Assembly (NCBI RefSeq): GCF_030936135.1
Contig: NC_082596.1
Coordinates: 1,340,155 to 1,404,154, forward strand
Origin: Gavia stellata
Taxonomy: Eukaryota > Chordata > Aves > Gaviiformes > Gaviidae
Length of the DNA stretch: 64,000 nucleotides
Direction of reading: 5' to 3'
Each line of letters begins with the position of its first letter. Positions within the stretch are counted from its first letter, which is position 1. Shown here in pieces: positions 53,340-64,000 of this stretch. The position numbers were made by a program, and so were the translations under genes. Under the pieces are notes generated by a model. The model did no database searches. It had not been told where the DNA came from and worked only from the letters and a program-made list of their open reading frames with translations.

Positions 53340-56273
53340 ACAGAATCACACAGAATCACTAAGGTTGGAAAAGACCTGTAAGATCATCATGTCCAACCAT
53401 CAACTAACACCACCATGCCCACTAAACCATGTCCCACAGTGCCACGTTCCTTGAACACCTCTAATGAATGTGACTCCACCAGCTCCCTGGGCAGCCTTTT
53501 CCAGTGTTTCTCCACTCTCTCAGTAAAGAAATTTTTCCTAATATCCAGCCTGAACTTCCCCCGGCATAACTTGAGGCCATTTCCTCTAGTCCTGTCACTC
53601 GTCACTTGGGAGAAGGGACCAACACCCACCTCTCTGCAACCTCCTTTCAGGTAGTTGTAGAGAGCCGATGAGGTCTCCCCTCAGCCTCCTCTTCTCCAGG
53701 CTAAACAACCCCAGCTCCCTCAGCCGCCCCTCATCAGACTTGTGCTCCAGACCCCTCACCAGCTTCGTCGCCCTTCTCTGGACATGCTCCAGCACTTCAA
53801 CGTCCTTCTTGGAGTGAAGGGCCCAAAACCTGAACAAAGGATTTGAGGTACGGCCTCACCAGCACCGTGGACAGGGGCACGATCACCTCCCTACTCCTGC
53901 TGGCCACACCATTTCTGATACAGGCCAGGATGCCGTTGGCCTTCTTGGCCACCTGGGCACACTGCTGGCTCCTATTCAGCTGACTGTCAATCAACACCCC
54001 CAGGTCCTTTTCTGCAGGGCAGCTTTCCAGCCACTCCTCCACAAGCCTGTAGCCTTGCATGGGCTTTTTGTGGCCCAAGTGCAGGACTCAGCACTTGGCC
54101 TTGTTGAACCTCATCCAATTGGCCTGAGCCCATCCATCCAGCCTGTCCAGATCCCTCTGCAGAGCCTTCCTACCCTCAAAGAGATCAACACTCCCGCACA
54201 ACCTGGTGTCATCTCCAAACATGCCGAGGGAGCACTCGATCCCCTCATCCAGATCATGGATAGAGATATTAAAGAAGACCAGCCCCAAAACTGAGTCTGG
54301 GGGACTCCGCTTGTCACCGGCCGCCAACTGGATTTCACTTCATTCACCATGACTCTCTGGGCTCGGCCGTCCAGCCAGTTTTCTACCCAGCGAAGAGTGC
54401 ACATGTCCCAGCCACGAGTCGCCAGCTTTTCCAGAAGAATACTGTGGGAGACAGTGTCGAAGGCTTTACTAAAGTCCAGGTAGACAACATCGATGGCCTT
54501 CCCCTCATCCACTAGGTGGGTCACCTGCTCATAGAAGGAGATCAGGTTAGTCAAGCAGGACCTGCCTTTCATGAACCCGTGCTGGCTGGGCCTGATCCCT
54601 TGGTTGTCCTGCATGTGCCCTGTGAGTGCCCTCAGGATGAACCTCTCCATAATCTTCCCTGGCACCAAGGTCAGGCTGACAGGCCTGTAGTTCCCCGGAT
54701 CCTCCTTCCGGCCCTTCTTGTGGATGGGCGTCACGCTGGCAAGCCTCCAGCCGTTCAGACCTCCCCTTTTAACCAGGACCGTTGATAAATGATGGAGAGT
54801 GGCTTGGCAAGCTCCTCTGCCAGCTCCCTCAACACCCTTGGGTGGATGCCATCAGGCCCCATAGACCTGGGAGTGTCCAGGTGGCATAGCAGGTTCTTAA
54901 TAGCTTCCTCCTGGATCACAGGGAGTTTACTTTGCTCTCCATCCTTGTCTTCCAGCTCAGGGAGACGAATACCCTGAGGATACCTGGTCTGGCTATTAAA
55001 GACTGAGGCAAAGGCGGCATTAAGCACCTCAGCCTTTTACTCATCCTTCGTGACAATGTTCCCTTCCGCATCCAGTAAAGGATGGAGATTCTCCTTGGCT
55101 CTTTTTTGTTGTTAAAGTATTTATAGAAACATTTTTTGTTATCCCTTTACAATCATGGTCAGATTGAGCTCTAGCTGTGCCTTTGCCTTTCTAATTCCAG
55201 CTCTGCATGACCTAACGAGGGCCTTGTACTCTTCTTCAGTTGCCTGCCCCTTCTTCCAAAGGTGATAAACTCTCCTTTTTTTCCTGAGTCCCAGCAAAAG
55301 CTCCCCGTTCAGCCAGGCTGGTCATCTTCCCCGACGGCTCTTCTTACGGCACATGGGGAATGCCTGCTCCTGCGCCTTCAAGATTTCCTTCTTGAAGAAG
55401 GTCCAGACTTCCTGGGCCCCTTTGCCCTATAGGACCGTCTCCCAAGGGACCCTCTCAATCAGTGTCCTGAACAGGCCGAAGTCTGCCCTCCAGAAGTCCA
55501 TGGTAATGGTTTTGCTGACCGCCCCTCCTTACTTCAACAAGAATTAAGAACTCTATCATTTCATGGTCACTAAGCCCAAGACGGCCTCTGACCATCACTT
55601 CTCCCACCAGACCCTCTCTGTTTGTAAACAGCAGGTCAAGCAGGGCACCTCCCCTGGTGGACTCGCTTACCAGCTGTGTCAGGAAGTTATCTTCCACACA
55701 CTCCAGCAACCTCCGCGACTGGTTTCTCTCGGCTGTGTTATAATTCCAGCAGACATCCGGTAAGTTCACTTCCTCACAACAACAAGAGCTTGCGATCGTG
55801 AGACTTCTGACAGTCGCTCGTAGAACGCTTCGTCGGCTTCTTCGTCCTCGTTGGGTGGTCTACAACAGACACCCAGCAGGATATCTGCCTTGTTAGCCTT
55901 CCCCCTCATCCTTACCCATAAACATTCAATCTTGTCGTCACAATCGTTGACCTCTCTACAATCAAAACACTCCCTAACATACAGAGAGCCACCCCACCAC
56001 CTCTCCTTCCTTGCCTATCCCTCCTGAAGAGCTTATAGCCATCCATTGCAGCACCCCAGTCATGTGAGTCGTCCCACCATGTTTCTGTGATGGCGACTAC
56101 ATCATAGCTCTCCTGCTGCACAATGCCTTCCAGCTCCTCCTGTTTGCTGCCCATGCTGCGTGCACTGGAGTACATGCACTTGAGCTGGGCTATCGATTTC
56201 GCCCCCAACATCGGCACGCCACCCCCAGGCACATCTCTAGGCAGCCTGGTTTCATCCCCTGCCCCCTTCAAAT
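53340..56273 (-). mobile_element. CR1d copy between FK11 and FK12
   Basis: Inverted copy of 33321-36255 with the same domain pieces and the same FGDD catalytic loop; broken. Confidence 0.92.
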
Positions 56274-57336
56274 CTCGGCACTCAGCCCAAAGAAAGACCC
56301 CACAGGCGGTCACTCCCAGCCTCCCCTGCCTGCCGCTCCCGCTCCCCCTGGGCCTCTCACGGGCCTCACCAGCTCTCCCAGAGCTCACCAGCCTCAGCCC
56401 CGCGGCCGCAGCCTTCCCTCACCACAGCCAGGCACTGCCTCAGCACCCTCAGCGACCAGCCAATCGGGAGGCAGCTAACAACCTGCCAATCGGGAGGCAG
56501 CTAACAACCTGCCAATCAGGGGAGGGCTGACAGGCACCAGCTGCTGCAGAAGCTCCTGGAAGCTTCCAGAAGGCCACTCTCAGCACCCCAAAATCAACAC
56601 CTCCAGTCCAATAAATAGGTAATCTTCACAAAACAGCCCCCAAAACAACTGCTGGGAGGGGTGGGAGGTGAACGAGGGAATGAATGAGTAGAAATGCTGC
56701 CAAAACCCAACCCAAACCCCTCACACGGAAGAAGTTAGAGACCTCAGAGGGGCAAGAGGGAGGGAAAATGCCCTGATTAAATAACACCCCCCCAAAAAAA
56801 TCTGACATCAATAAATACATCAACAGACCCTGCACTTCTTGTCCTTGCTGCAGGGTGCCAGGGACACCCACGCAGGGTCCCCTGTCCTGTCCCCCCTTGC
56901 TGTGTTCCCCAGACCAATCTCCTGGCAGTCCCCATGACACCATCTTCCTTCACGGCGGGGTGCCAGGGCCACACACACAGGGTCCCGTGTCACCGTGCCC
57001 AGCTTCCAGCGATATGGGAGTCCCCAGGCCACGGTCTCACCTTGCTGTGGGGTCCCCAGCTGAACCCTTGGGGGGATCCCCCCACCACCATCCCCTCTTC
57101 ACTGCAGGGTCCCATGCAAGAGTCTCCGGACCACCAACCCCACTGCTGCAGGGTCCCTGGACCACCTGTGCAGGGGACCCCAAGCCACCATCCCTCTGCT
57201 CTGAGGTCACACAGAGAGCCCCCTCTGTGAGCTCACCATCCTCCTCACCGTGGGGACCCTGCACCACAGCATGGGGCACTGAGCACCAGGTGCAGGAACA
57301 AGCCCCTGACCCTGCTCTGCTGGGAAGGTGGGGCTC
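56274..57336 (-). repeat. S element copy 5
   Basis: Inverted copy of S copy 3, with the same truncation at CTCGGCAC against CR1d. Confidence 0.8.
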
Positions 57337-58309
57337 TGTGGTGGGTTCACCTGGGCTGGATGCCTGGTGCCCACCAAGCCGCTCTATCACTGCCTCTCCT
57401 CAGCTGGACAGGGGGAGAAAAATAATACACCAAGGGTTCGTGGGTCGAGATAAGGACAGGGAGATCACTCACCAATTACCGTCAAGGGAAAAATTAATTT
57501 AACGTATTGCCAATAGAAATTAAGAGTAGAATAATGAGAAGTAAAACCTAATCCTAAAACACCTTCCTGCCATCCCTCCCTTCTTCTGGCCTCAACTTCA
57601 CGCCCAAATTCTCTACCTCCTCCTCCTCTGCAGCGCAGGGCGACAGGGAATGCAGGTTGTGGTCAGGTCATCACACGTTGTCTCTGCTGATTCTTCCTTG
57701 CTCCACTGTGCGGTCCCAACCATGGGAGACAGTCCTTCACAAACTTCTCCAACATGGCTCCTTCCCACGGGCTGCAGTTCTTCACAAACTGCTCCAGCAT
57801 GGCTCCTTTCCACGAGGTGCAGACCCTCAGGAATGGACTGCTCCAGCATGGATCGCCCGTGGCGTCACAGGTCCGGCTAGAAGACCTGCTCCAGCAGAGC
57901 TATACATGGGGTCACAGCCTCCTTCGGATGCATCTACCTGCTCCGGTGTCAGGTCCTCAATGGGCTGCAGGTGGATGTCTGCTCCACCATGGACCTTCAT
58001 GGGCTGCAGGAGGACAATCTGCTCTACCATGGTCTTCACCACAGGCTGCAGGGAATCTCGGCTCCAGCGCCTTCTCCCTTCTCTCATGCAGTTAATATAG
58101 CGCAGCAGATTTTTCCCCTTTGTAAATATGTTTAGCACAGAGGCGCAACCACCGTTGCTGATTGGCTCACGTTTGGCCACTAGCAGCTCCATCTTGGACC
58201 TACCCAGCATTGGCTCTATCAGACACTGGGGAAGCTTCTGGAGCCTTCTCACAGAAGCCACCCCTGTAGCCCCTTCGCTACCAAAACCTTGCCATGAAAA
58301 CCCAACACA
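57337..58309 (-). mobile_element. retroviral LTR between FK11 and FK12, fossil
   Basis: Inverted, TGTGGTGGGTTC to CCCAACACA, 973 bp; counterpart of 31263-32258. Confidence 0.8.
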
Positions 58310-58841
58310 CCCACCTAAAAGCCTACAAGCAAGAGGGGCACCAAGGCACCCACAGAGCACATCCAACGGGAAAGGAAGGCCTAAAGACAGGCTTAGCGAG
58401 TTGGCAGCAGTGTGTGGAGTAACCGAACACATTGGAAGGGGCAGCGCCTCATGCCTGGCACACCTCCAAAGCCCAGACCAGCCTGACAGAGAGGCGAGGA
58501 AATGGGCCCCCTCTTCACAACACACCCGAAAACCACACCACACGAGTGCCACGGGATGACCTCACTAACGACACCCCACCTCTATTATGCTTTGGTTATG
58601 ACTTCTACCTGCCCTGACACGTGCCATCAACACCAGCCTTTGGCCTCTAATACTCTCACTTAAAAGCTGCCGCCTGGGCCAAGCGGACATGTCCTCAAGA
58701 GGAGGACATGAAATTGCAGAATTTCAGGGAGGAAAATGCGTCCCAACTTATTACTCAGGAGGTTGTGGCATCTAACAGCTGCTTGCTGAAAAATGCTGAC
58801 ATGCGCAAAGATGGTCGCGCCCCTTTGGGACCAGCATAAAA
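58310..58841 (+). promoter_or_regulatory. FK12 promoter and class B upstream block
   Basis: TATA box ATAAAA at 58836-58841; half-site GGACATGTCC at 58685-58694; perfect 9-bp dyad CATGTCCTC/GAGGACATG at 58688-58710. Confidence 0.75.
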
Positions 58842-59123
58842 GTCAGCCCAGAGCCTCTCTCCCTCACACACTTCTCCTGACGCCTTCACCTCCACGGTCA
58901 ACAAGGTGAGCCTGAAACCCCTTCCCCTCCTTCTCCTCACCCACCTGGCCCCTTCTTCCAGCACACTCTGACCCCACACTCACAGCCCTGATGCCTCCCC
59001 ACCACCATGCTCCCCACAGCCCCACAGCAAGCCACCTCACTCCCTCACCCTCCAACCCTCGCACCCCCATTCCCCTCTGCTTCCTCAACACCCTCTCTTC
59101 CAGGGACCCTCCACACCACAGAC

Positions 59124-59432
59124 ATGGCCTGCTACGACCTCTGCCGCCCCTGCGGACCCACCCCGCTGGCTGACAGCTGCAACGAGCCCTGTGTCAGGCA
59201 GTGCGAGGACTCCCGCGTCGTCATCCAGCCTTCCACCGTGGTCGTCACTCTGCCAGGACCCATCCTCAGCTCCTTCCCACAGAACACCGCCGTCGGATCC
59301 TCCTCATCCGCTGCCGTGGGCAACATCCTCAGCTCCCAGGGAGTGCCTGTCTCCTCCGGTGGCTTCGGCTACGGCTATGGCTTTGGAGGCCTGGGCTGCT
59401 TCGGTGGCCGAAGAGGCTGTTACCCCTGCTAA
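59124..59432 (+). CDS. feather beta-keratin FK12
   Basis: 102-residue STVVV-type keratin with I76V, protein identical to FK6, of which it is the inverted counterpart. Nine cysteines are present. The intron is 58906-59103 (198 bp), about 11 bp shorter than in FK6. An in-frame ATG at 59007 lies in the intron and is not the start. It has a class B promoter and a short 3'UTR (about 270 nt). The LTR, S and CR1d block lies upstream, beyond the promoter; old CR1 lies downstream. The coding sequence is intact. Confidence 0.97.
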   Translation: MACYDLCRPCGPTPLADSCNEPCVRQCEDSRVVIQPSTVVVTLPGPILSSFPQNTAVGSSSSAAVGNILSSQGVPVSSGGFGYGYGFGGLGCFGGRRGCYPC

Positions 59433-59701
59433 GGGCCCTCGCCACCACCCCTGACACCAACCACCCACATCCGGGAAGCCACAGCATGGATTGAGGATGC
59501 AACTCTGGCCCTTCCTGGCATGTCGACCGGCCATCCACAACTCCTCCTCTCAAGGCAACAAGCAAGGAAGCAGGGAAGGGGCCTGCCCGGGCTGCCTGGA
59601 AACATGGCCCATGTACCTTCTCGTCTTCTACCACCTCCTTCTTTGCACCTCACACCAACTCCCCTCCACTTGGTGCTCCTGCATTTTCACTCTTTCCCCT
59701 C

Positions 59702-59707
59702 AATAAA
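59702..59707 (+). terminator. FK12 poly(A) signal
   Basis: AATAAA followed by CTTCTCCTGCATCCC. Confidence 0.82.
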
Positions 59708-60021
59708 CTTCTCCTGCATCCCAGCCTCAAACGCCTCCACTTCCTTTCTTCTCCCAAGGCTTTTCCAACTTCACCCAAGAAAAAACAGGGCTTAGTAGGT
59801 CATCAGGGTGGGGGGAAAGGGGCCACAAGACCTCTCTTACGAAATATGCCACCACCAACACCGGTGCCCCGTGGCTTCCAGAACATTACGCAAGCCCACC
59901 ACTTGCTCAAAGCCTTTGACGCAATAACGCTCACCTTCGTACGCCTCTCACAAACTCTATCCATGCCAGCACACCCTTGACTAACTCTCTTCCCTACAAT
60001 GACTCTCCCGCCCTCTCAGCC
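59708..60021. repeat. 3' flank of FK12
   Basis: Standard keratin-unit flank, inverted copy of the FK6 side. Confidence 0.7.
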
Positions 60022-60790
60022 AACAGAATCACAGAATCATGTAGTTTGGCAGGAACCTCTGGAGAACATGTTCTTCAAACCCGCTGCTCAAGTACGGCCC
60101 CCTACAGCAGGTTGTCTGGGGCCATGGCCACTCGGGTTTTCAGTATCTCCAAGGACAGAGACTCCACCACCTCTTTTACTCCTGGACCACCCTCACTCTG
60201 GGAAAGCCTTGCCTTCTTTGCTCACGGAATTCTATCTCTTTTCGCTTGTGCACATGGCCTCTTCTCCTGACACTGATCACAAGGCTCTGGGCCCAGCCCT
60301 TCAGCCACTTTGCACTCCCCCTCACTGGCCACTTACGCAACCCATACTTTCTCAGCTTCTCTAGGAGCACGTAGTGGGAGACACTGACAAAGGCTTCATT
60401 CCAGTACAGCTCAACAACAGCCACTGCTTTCCCCTCGTCCAACACCCAGTCACTTCAACCTTGAAGGCACAGAGTTTGGTCAAACACCGTTTTACCTTTG
60501 GAAATCCACGCTGACGGCTCTCCAGCACCTTCTTGCACTTCCTGGGCCTGATAGTGCTTTCCAGAAGGATTTCCTCAATCACCTTCCCCAGAAATGAGGT
60601 CAAGCTCACCAGCCTCTACTTTCCACGATCCTCCATCTTGATCTTCTTCAAGATACGAGCTCTCTACCAGTCTTCAGGAACTGCTCCAAGGCACATCACC
60701 ATTCCAAGACAATGAGCACCGGCCTCCCAAGACCATCAGCCATCTCCCTTGGAATTCCTGGCTGCAACCCGTCAGGCCCCGTGGACTTAC
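60022..60790 (-). mobile_element. CR1c, old CR1 fragment
   Basis: Inverted copy of 28800-29565 (LTSFLGKVIEEILLESTI, RCLTKLCAFKVEVTG). No LTR is present at its 3' end. Confidence 0.75.
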
Positions 60791-61187
60791 GGACACCCAG
60801 TCGCACAGCACTCTGTCCTACCTCCCTTCATCTTCCTCAGCAACAAGCACTGCTCACCTGACAAACAGCCTGAAAAACACTCATCTCAGTTCAATCCAGG
60901 CAGGCCTGGCCATTCATCAACCCTTTGGCATGCACCCACCACCACCAGGGCCTCGGCTCTGCAGCCACATGCTGCATGCTCGCCTACAACTCCCCTCGGC
61001 AATCTCCAAATTCTCTTTCTGCGTCTCAAACACTATGCAGGGAAAGAAGCTCACCCCTCGGTACTCACCTCAAGTAAAAACCCCAAAGGCCCTCGCTCAC
61101 CAGGGCTCCACTCCTCCTCTGCCTCTCGCCACACTGTCGGGCTCTCCAGAAACTCACCTGCCCTTGCAGGGTGCCCCATATGGAATC
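60791..61187. repeat. S-like relic and unassigned spacer
   Basis: Inverted copy of 28411-28799; includes CCTCGGTACTCACC, the counterpart of the S right-end motif. Confidence 0.55.
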
Positions 61188-62566
61188 ACGGAAACTTTTA
61201 CCTTGGAAAAGACAATTAACATCATTGACTCCACCCATTAACCTAACTCTACCAAGTCCACCAATAAACCATGTCCCTAAGCACCACATCTACATGATTT
61301 TCAAATACCTCCAGGGATGGTGACTCAACCACTTCCTTGGGCAGCCTGTTCCAAGCCTTGACAACCCTTTTAATGAAGAAAGCATTCTAAGTATCCTATG
61401 AAAACCTCCCCTGGTGCAACCTGAGGCCCTTTCCTCTCGTCCTATCACTCCTTACTAGGGAGAAGAGACTGAATCCCAGCTTGTCACAATCTCCTTTCAG
61501 GTAGTTGCAGAGACCGATAAGGTTTCCCCTGAGGCTCCTCTTCTCCAGGATAAACAACCCCAGTTCCCTCAGCCGCTCCTCATAAGTCTTCTTCTATGGA
61601 CCCTTCACCAGCTCCGTTGCTCTTCCTTGGACACTCTCCAGCTACTCCATCTCTTTCTTGTAGACTTAAGGGCCCAAAACTGAACACAGGATTCGAGGGG
61701 CGGCCTCACCATCGCAGCGTACAGGGGGACAACCACTTCCCTACTCCTGCTGGCCACACTATTTCTGATACAGGCCAGGATGCCATGGGCCTTCGAGGCC
61801 ACCTGGGCACACTGCTGGCTCCTGTTCAGCTGGCTGTCAACCAGCACCCCGAGGTCCTTTTCTGCAGGGCAGCTTTCCAGCCACTCTTCCCCAAGCCTGT
61901 AGCCTTGCATGGAGTTGTTGTCACTCAAGTGCAGGACCCAGCACTGAGCCTCATTGAATCTCATACAACTGGCCTCGGCCCATCGACCCAGCCTGTCCAC
62001 AGCCCTCTGTAGATCCTTAAACTGAACTGACCCCAATACTGAGCCCAGGGGTACACCATTTGTGACCAGCCGCCAACTGGATTTAACTCCATTCACCACA
62101 ACTCTTTGGGCCCGGCCATCCAGACAGTTTTTTACCCAGCAAACAGTTTGCCCGTCCAAGCCACGAGCAGCCAGTTTCTCCACCGGAATGGTTCGGGAAA
62201 TGGTGTCAAAGGCTTTACAACAGTCCAGGTAAACAACATCCACAGCCTTTCCCTCATCCACTAAGCAGCTCACCTTGTCACAGGAGGAGATCAGGTGAGT
62301 CAAGCAGGACCTGCCTTTCACAAAGCCATCCTGACTGGGCCTGATTGCCTCCTTGTCCTGTATGTGCTGTGTGATGGCACTCAAGATGATCTACTCCATA
62401 CCCTTTCATGGAACCGAGCTCACACTAACAGGCCTGGAGTTCCCCAGACCCTCCTTGTGGCCCTTCTTGCAGATGGGCATCACATTTGCTAACCTCCAGT
62501 CAACTGGGACCTCCCCAGTTACACATGAGCGCTCATAAATGATTGGAAGTGGCTTGGTTTGATACA
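61188..62566 (-). mobile_element. CR1b copy between FK12 and FK13
   Basis: Minus strand: [32 protein letters not shown] and [14 protein letters not shown] in one open frame of 259 codons (61605-62384). The segment carrying the FADD catalytic loop is missing from this frame, so it cannot be active. Confidence 0.9.
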
Positions 62567-62686
62567 ACCTTAAAACAAGAGGGGCACCAGGACAACCACA
62601 GAGCACACCCAAGGGGAAAAGCCAGGCCTAAAGACAGGATTAGCGAGATGGCAGCAAGCCGGGGAAAGAGCAAATGCGATGGAAGT

Positions 62687-62932
62687 GGCCTCAAGTTGCG
62701 CCAGGGGAGCTTTAGGCTGGATATTAGGAAAAATTTCTTCCCTGAGAGAGTGGTGAAGCATTGGAACAGGCTGCCCAGGGAGGTGGTGGAGTCACCATCA
62801 CTGGAGGTGTTCAAGGAATGTGTGGACGTTGCATTGCAGGAAATCGTTTAGAGGGTATGGCGGTGCTGGTTTGATGGTTGGACTTGATCATGTTACAGGT
62901 CTTTTCCAACCTTGATGATTCTGTGATTCTGT
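62687..62932 (+). mobile_element. CR1a copy upstream of FK13
   Basis: Inverted counterpart of the FK5 copy; [20 protein letters not shown] on plus. Confidence 0.85.
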
Positions 62933-63348
62933 GAAGTGCAGAGCCTCATGACCGGCACACCCACAAAGCCCAGAACAGCCTTCCAGGGCCGCAAGGAAAT
63001 GAGGCCCCTCTTCACAACGCACCCGCAAACCACACCACACGAGTGCCACGGGATGACCTCAGGGACAACACCCCACCTCTCCTACACTTTGGACACATCT
63101 GCCAATTACTCTGACACGCACCTTCCATGCAAATCCTCCCAAATACCTAGTCTCACTTAAAAGCTCCCGCCAGGGCCATGTGGACACATAATCAAGAGGA
63201 GGACATTAAAAAGGGAGAACTGTGGGAAGGAAAACATGTCCAACCTCATTACACACCAGGTTGTGGCATGCAACGCCTGCTTGCTGAAAAATACCGTCAT
63301 GCGCAAAGGCTGTCTCACCCCCTTGGGCACTCGGGGACCAGCATAAAA
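62933..63348 (+). promoter_or_regulatory. FK13 promoter and class A upstream block
   Basis: TATA box ATAAAA at 63343-63348; octamer ATGCAAAT at 63127-63134; proximal element GCTGAAAAATACCGTC and ATGCGCAAAGG at 63284-63308, about 35 bp before TATA. Confidence 0.76.
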
Positions 63349-63641
63349 GCCGGCCCAGCACCTCTCTCCCTCACACACTTCTCCTGACACCTTCTCCTCT
63401 GCGGTCAACAAGGTGAGCCTGAAACCCCTTCCCCTCCTTCTCTAGACGCAGCTGGCCTGCCTCTTCCAGTACGATCTGCCTCCACACTCAGCAGCCCTGA
63501 TGTCTCCCCACCACCACACTCCCCATAGCCCCACACCACGACTCCCCACTCCCTCGACCTCCTGCAAAACCACCCCTCGCACCCCCATTCCCCTCCGCTT
63601 CCTCAACACCCTCTCTTCCAGGGACCCTCCACACCACAGAC

Positions 63642-63950
63642 ATGGCCTGCTACGACCTCTGCCGCCCCTGCGGACCCACCCCGCTGGCTGACAGCTGCAA
63701 CGAGCCCTGTGTCAGGCAGTGCGAGGACTCCCGTGTCGTCATCCAGCCTCCCGCCGTGCTCGTCACCCTGCCAGGACCCATCCTCAGCTCCTTCCCACAG
63801 AACACCGCCGTCGGATCCTCCTCATCCGCTGCCGTGGGCAACATCCTCAGCTCCCAGGGAGTGCCCATCTCCTCCGGCGGCTTCGGCTACGGCTATGGCT
63901 TTGGAGGCCTGGGCTGCTTCGGCGGCAGGAGAGGCTGCTACCCCTGCTAA
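63642..63950 (+). CDS. feather beta-keratin FK13
   Basis: 102-residue PPAVL-type keratin, protein identical to FK1 and FK9. Exon 1 ends GGTCAACAAG at 63412; the intron is 63413-63621 (209 bp) and the acceptor CTTCCAG lies 20 nt before the ATG. Class A promoter with octamer, and CR1a then CR1b further upstream, as in FK5. Only 50 nt of 3'UTR lie in the window, so the poly(A) signal and downstream flank are not visible. It is the inverted counterpart of FK5, but without the G84S change. Confidence 0.97.
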   Translation: MACYDLCRPCGPTPLADSCNEPCVRQCEDSRVVIQPPAVLVTLPGPILSSFPQNTAVGSSSSAAVGNILSSQGVPISSGGFGYGYGFGGLGCFGGRRGCYPC

Positions 63951-64000
63951 GGGCCCTCGCCACTACCCCTGACACCAACCACCCACATCCTGGAAACCAC

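Larger units (their letters stand above)
52330..63950. repeat. right arm of the large inverted repeat
   Basis: Contains FK11, FK12 and FK13; reverse counterpart of 25548-37264. It probably continues past the window end. The 15 kb between the arms hold FK8-FK10. Confidence 0.85.

Noticed and set aside
59007-59432. 141-codon frame extending FK12
   Set aside because: The extra ATG lies in the 5'UTR intron (58906-59103) and would be spliced out.
1-64000. CRISPR array, bacterial operon or prophage
   Set aside because: The repeats are dispersed transposons and duplicated genes with introns, TATA boxes and poly(A) signals; nothing fits a prokaryotic system.

Overview
The window is avian nuclear DNA. 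It holds 13 intact, nearly identical feather-type beta-keratin (corneous beta-protein) genes of 100-102 codons. Between them lie CR1 LINEs and avian retroviral LTR fossils, a mixture typical of bird genomes. No tRNA, rRNA, CRISPR array or bacterial-type operon was seen. The species and chromosome cannot be read from the sequence alone. Labels FK1-FK13 are local and run left to right.

Layout: FK1-FK7 (4.2, 9.6, 13.2, 19.8, 25.5, 30.1 and 37.0 kb) lie on the minus strand. FK8-FK13 (39.5, 43.4, 49.1, 52.3, 59.1 and 63.6 kb) lie on the plus strand. FK7 and FK8 are therefore head to head, and the point where orientation switches can be placed at 38987-38989, at a CR1/keratin-promoter junction. Each gene has the standard feather-keratin structure: a TATA box, a short non-coding exon 1 ending at a GT donor, a 194-211 bp intron, an acceptor about 20 nt before the ATG, one coding exon, and a 3'UTR ending near AATAAA (AGTAAA in FK3). 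The poly(A) signal of FK13 lies beyond the window.

The cluster grew by repeated segmental duplication. About 25.5-37.3 kb and 52.3-64.0 kb are inverted copies of each other. About 14.0-20.1 kb is a direct copy of 31.2-37.3 kb at an offset of 17,183 bp. Window positions 1-1890 are an inverted copy of about 45.4-47.3 kb. Spacers are built from a small set of modules: two alternative upstream blocks (class A with an octamer ATGCAAAT; class B with a GGACATGTCC p53/p63-like half-site), five CR1 types, one LTR family, and an unidentified GC-rich repeat here called S. A fourteenth keratin gene survives only as a 3'UTR (23.27-24.56 kb).

The genes probably work as a dosage array that makes bulk structural protein in feather-forming keratinocytes. 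Coding exons stay almost the same, while promoters, introns and 3'UTRs have been reshuffled. In FK3, FK7 and FK8 the promoter class and the coding-sequence type do not match, so promoter and coding modules appear to have been exchanged, in FK7 within the intron.
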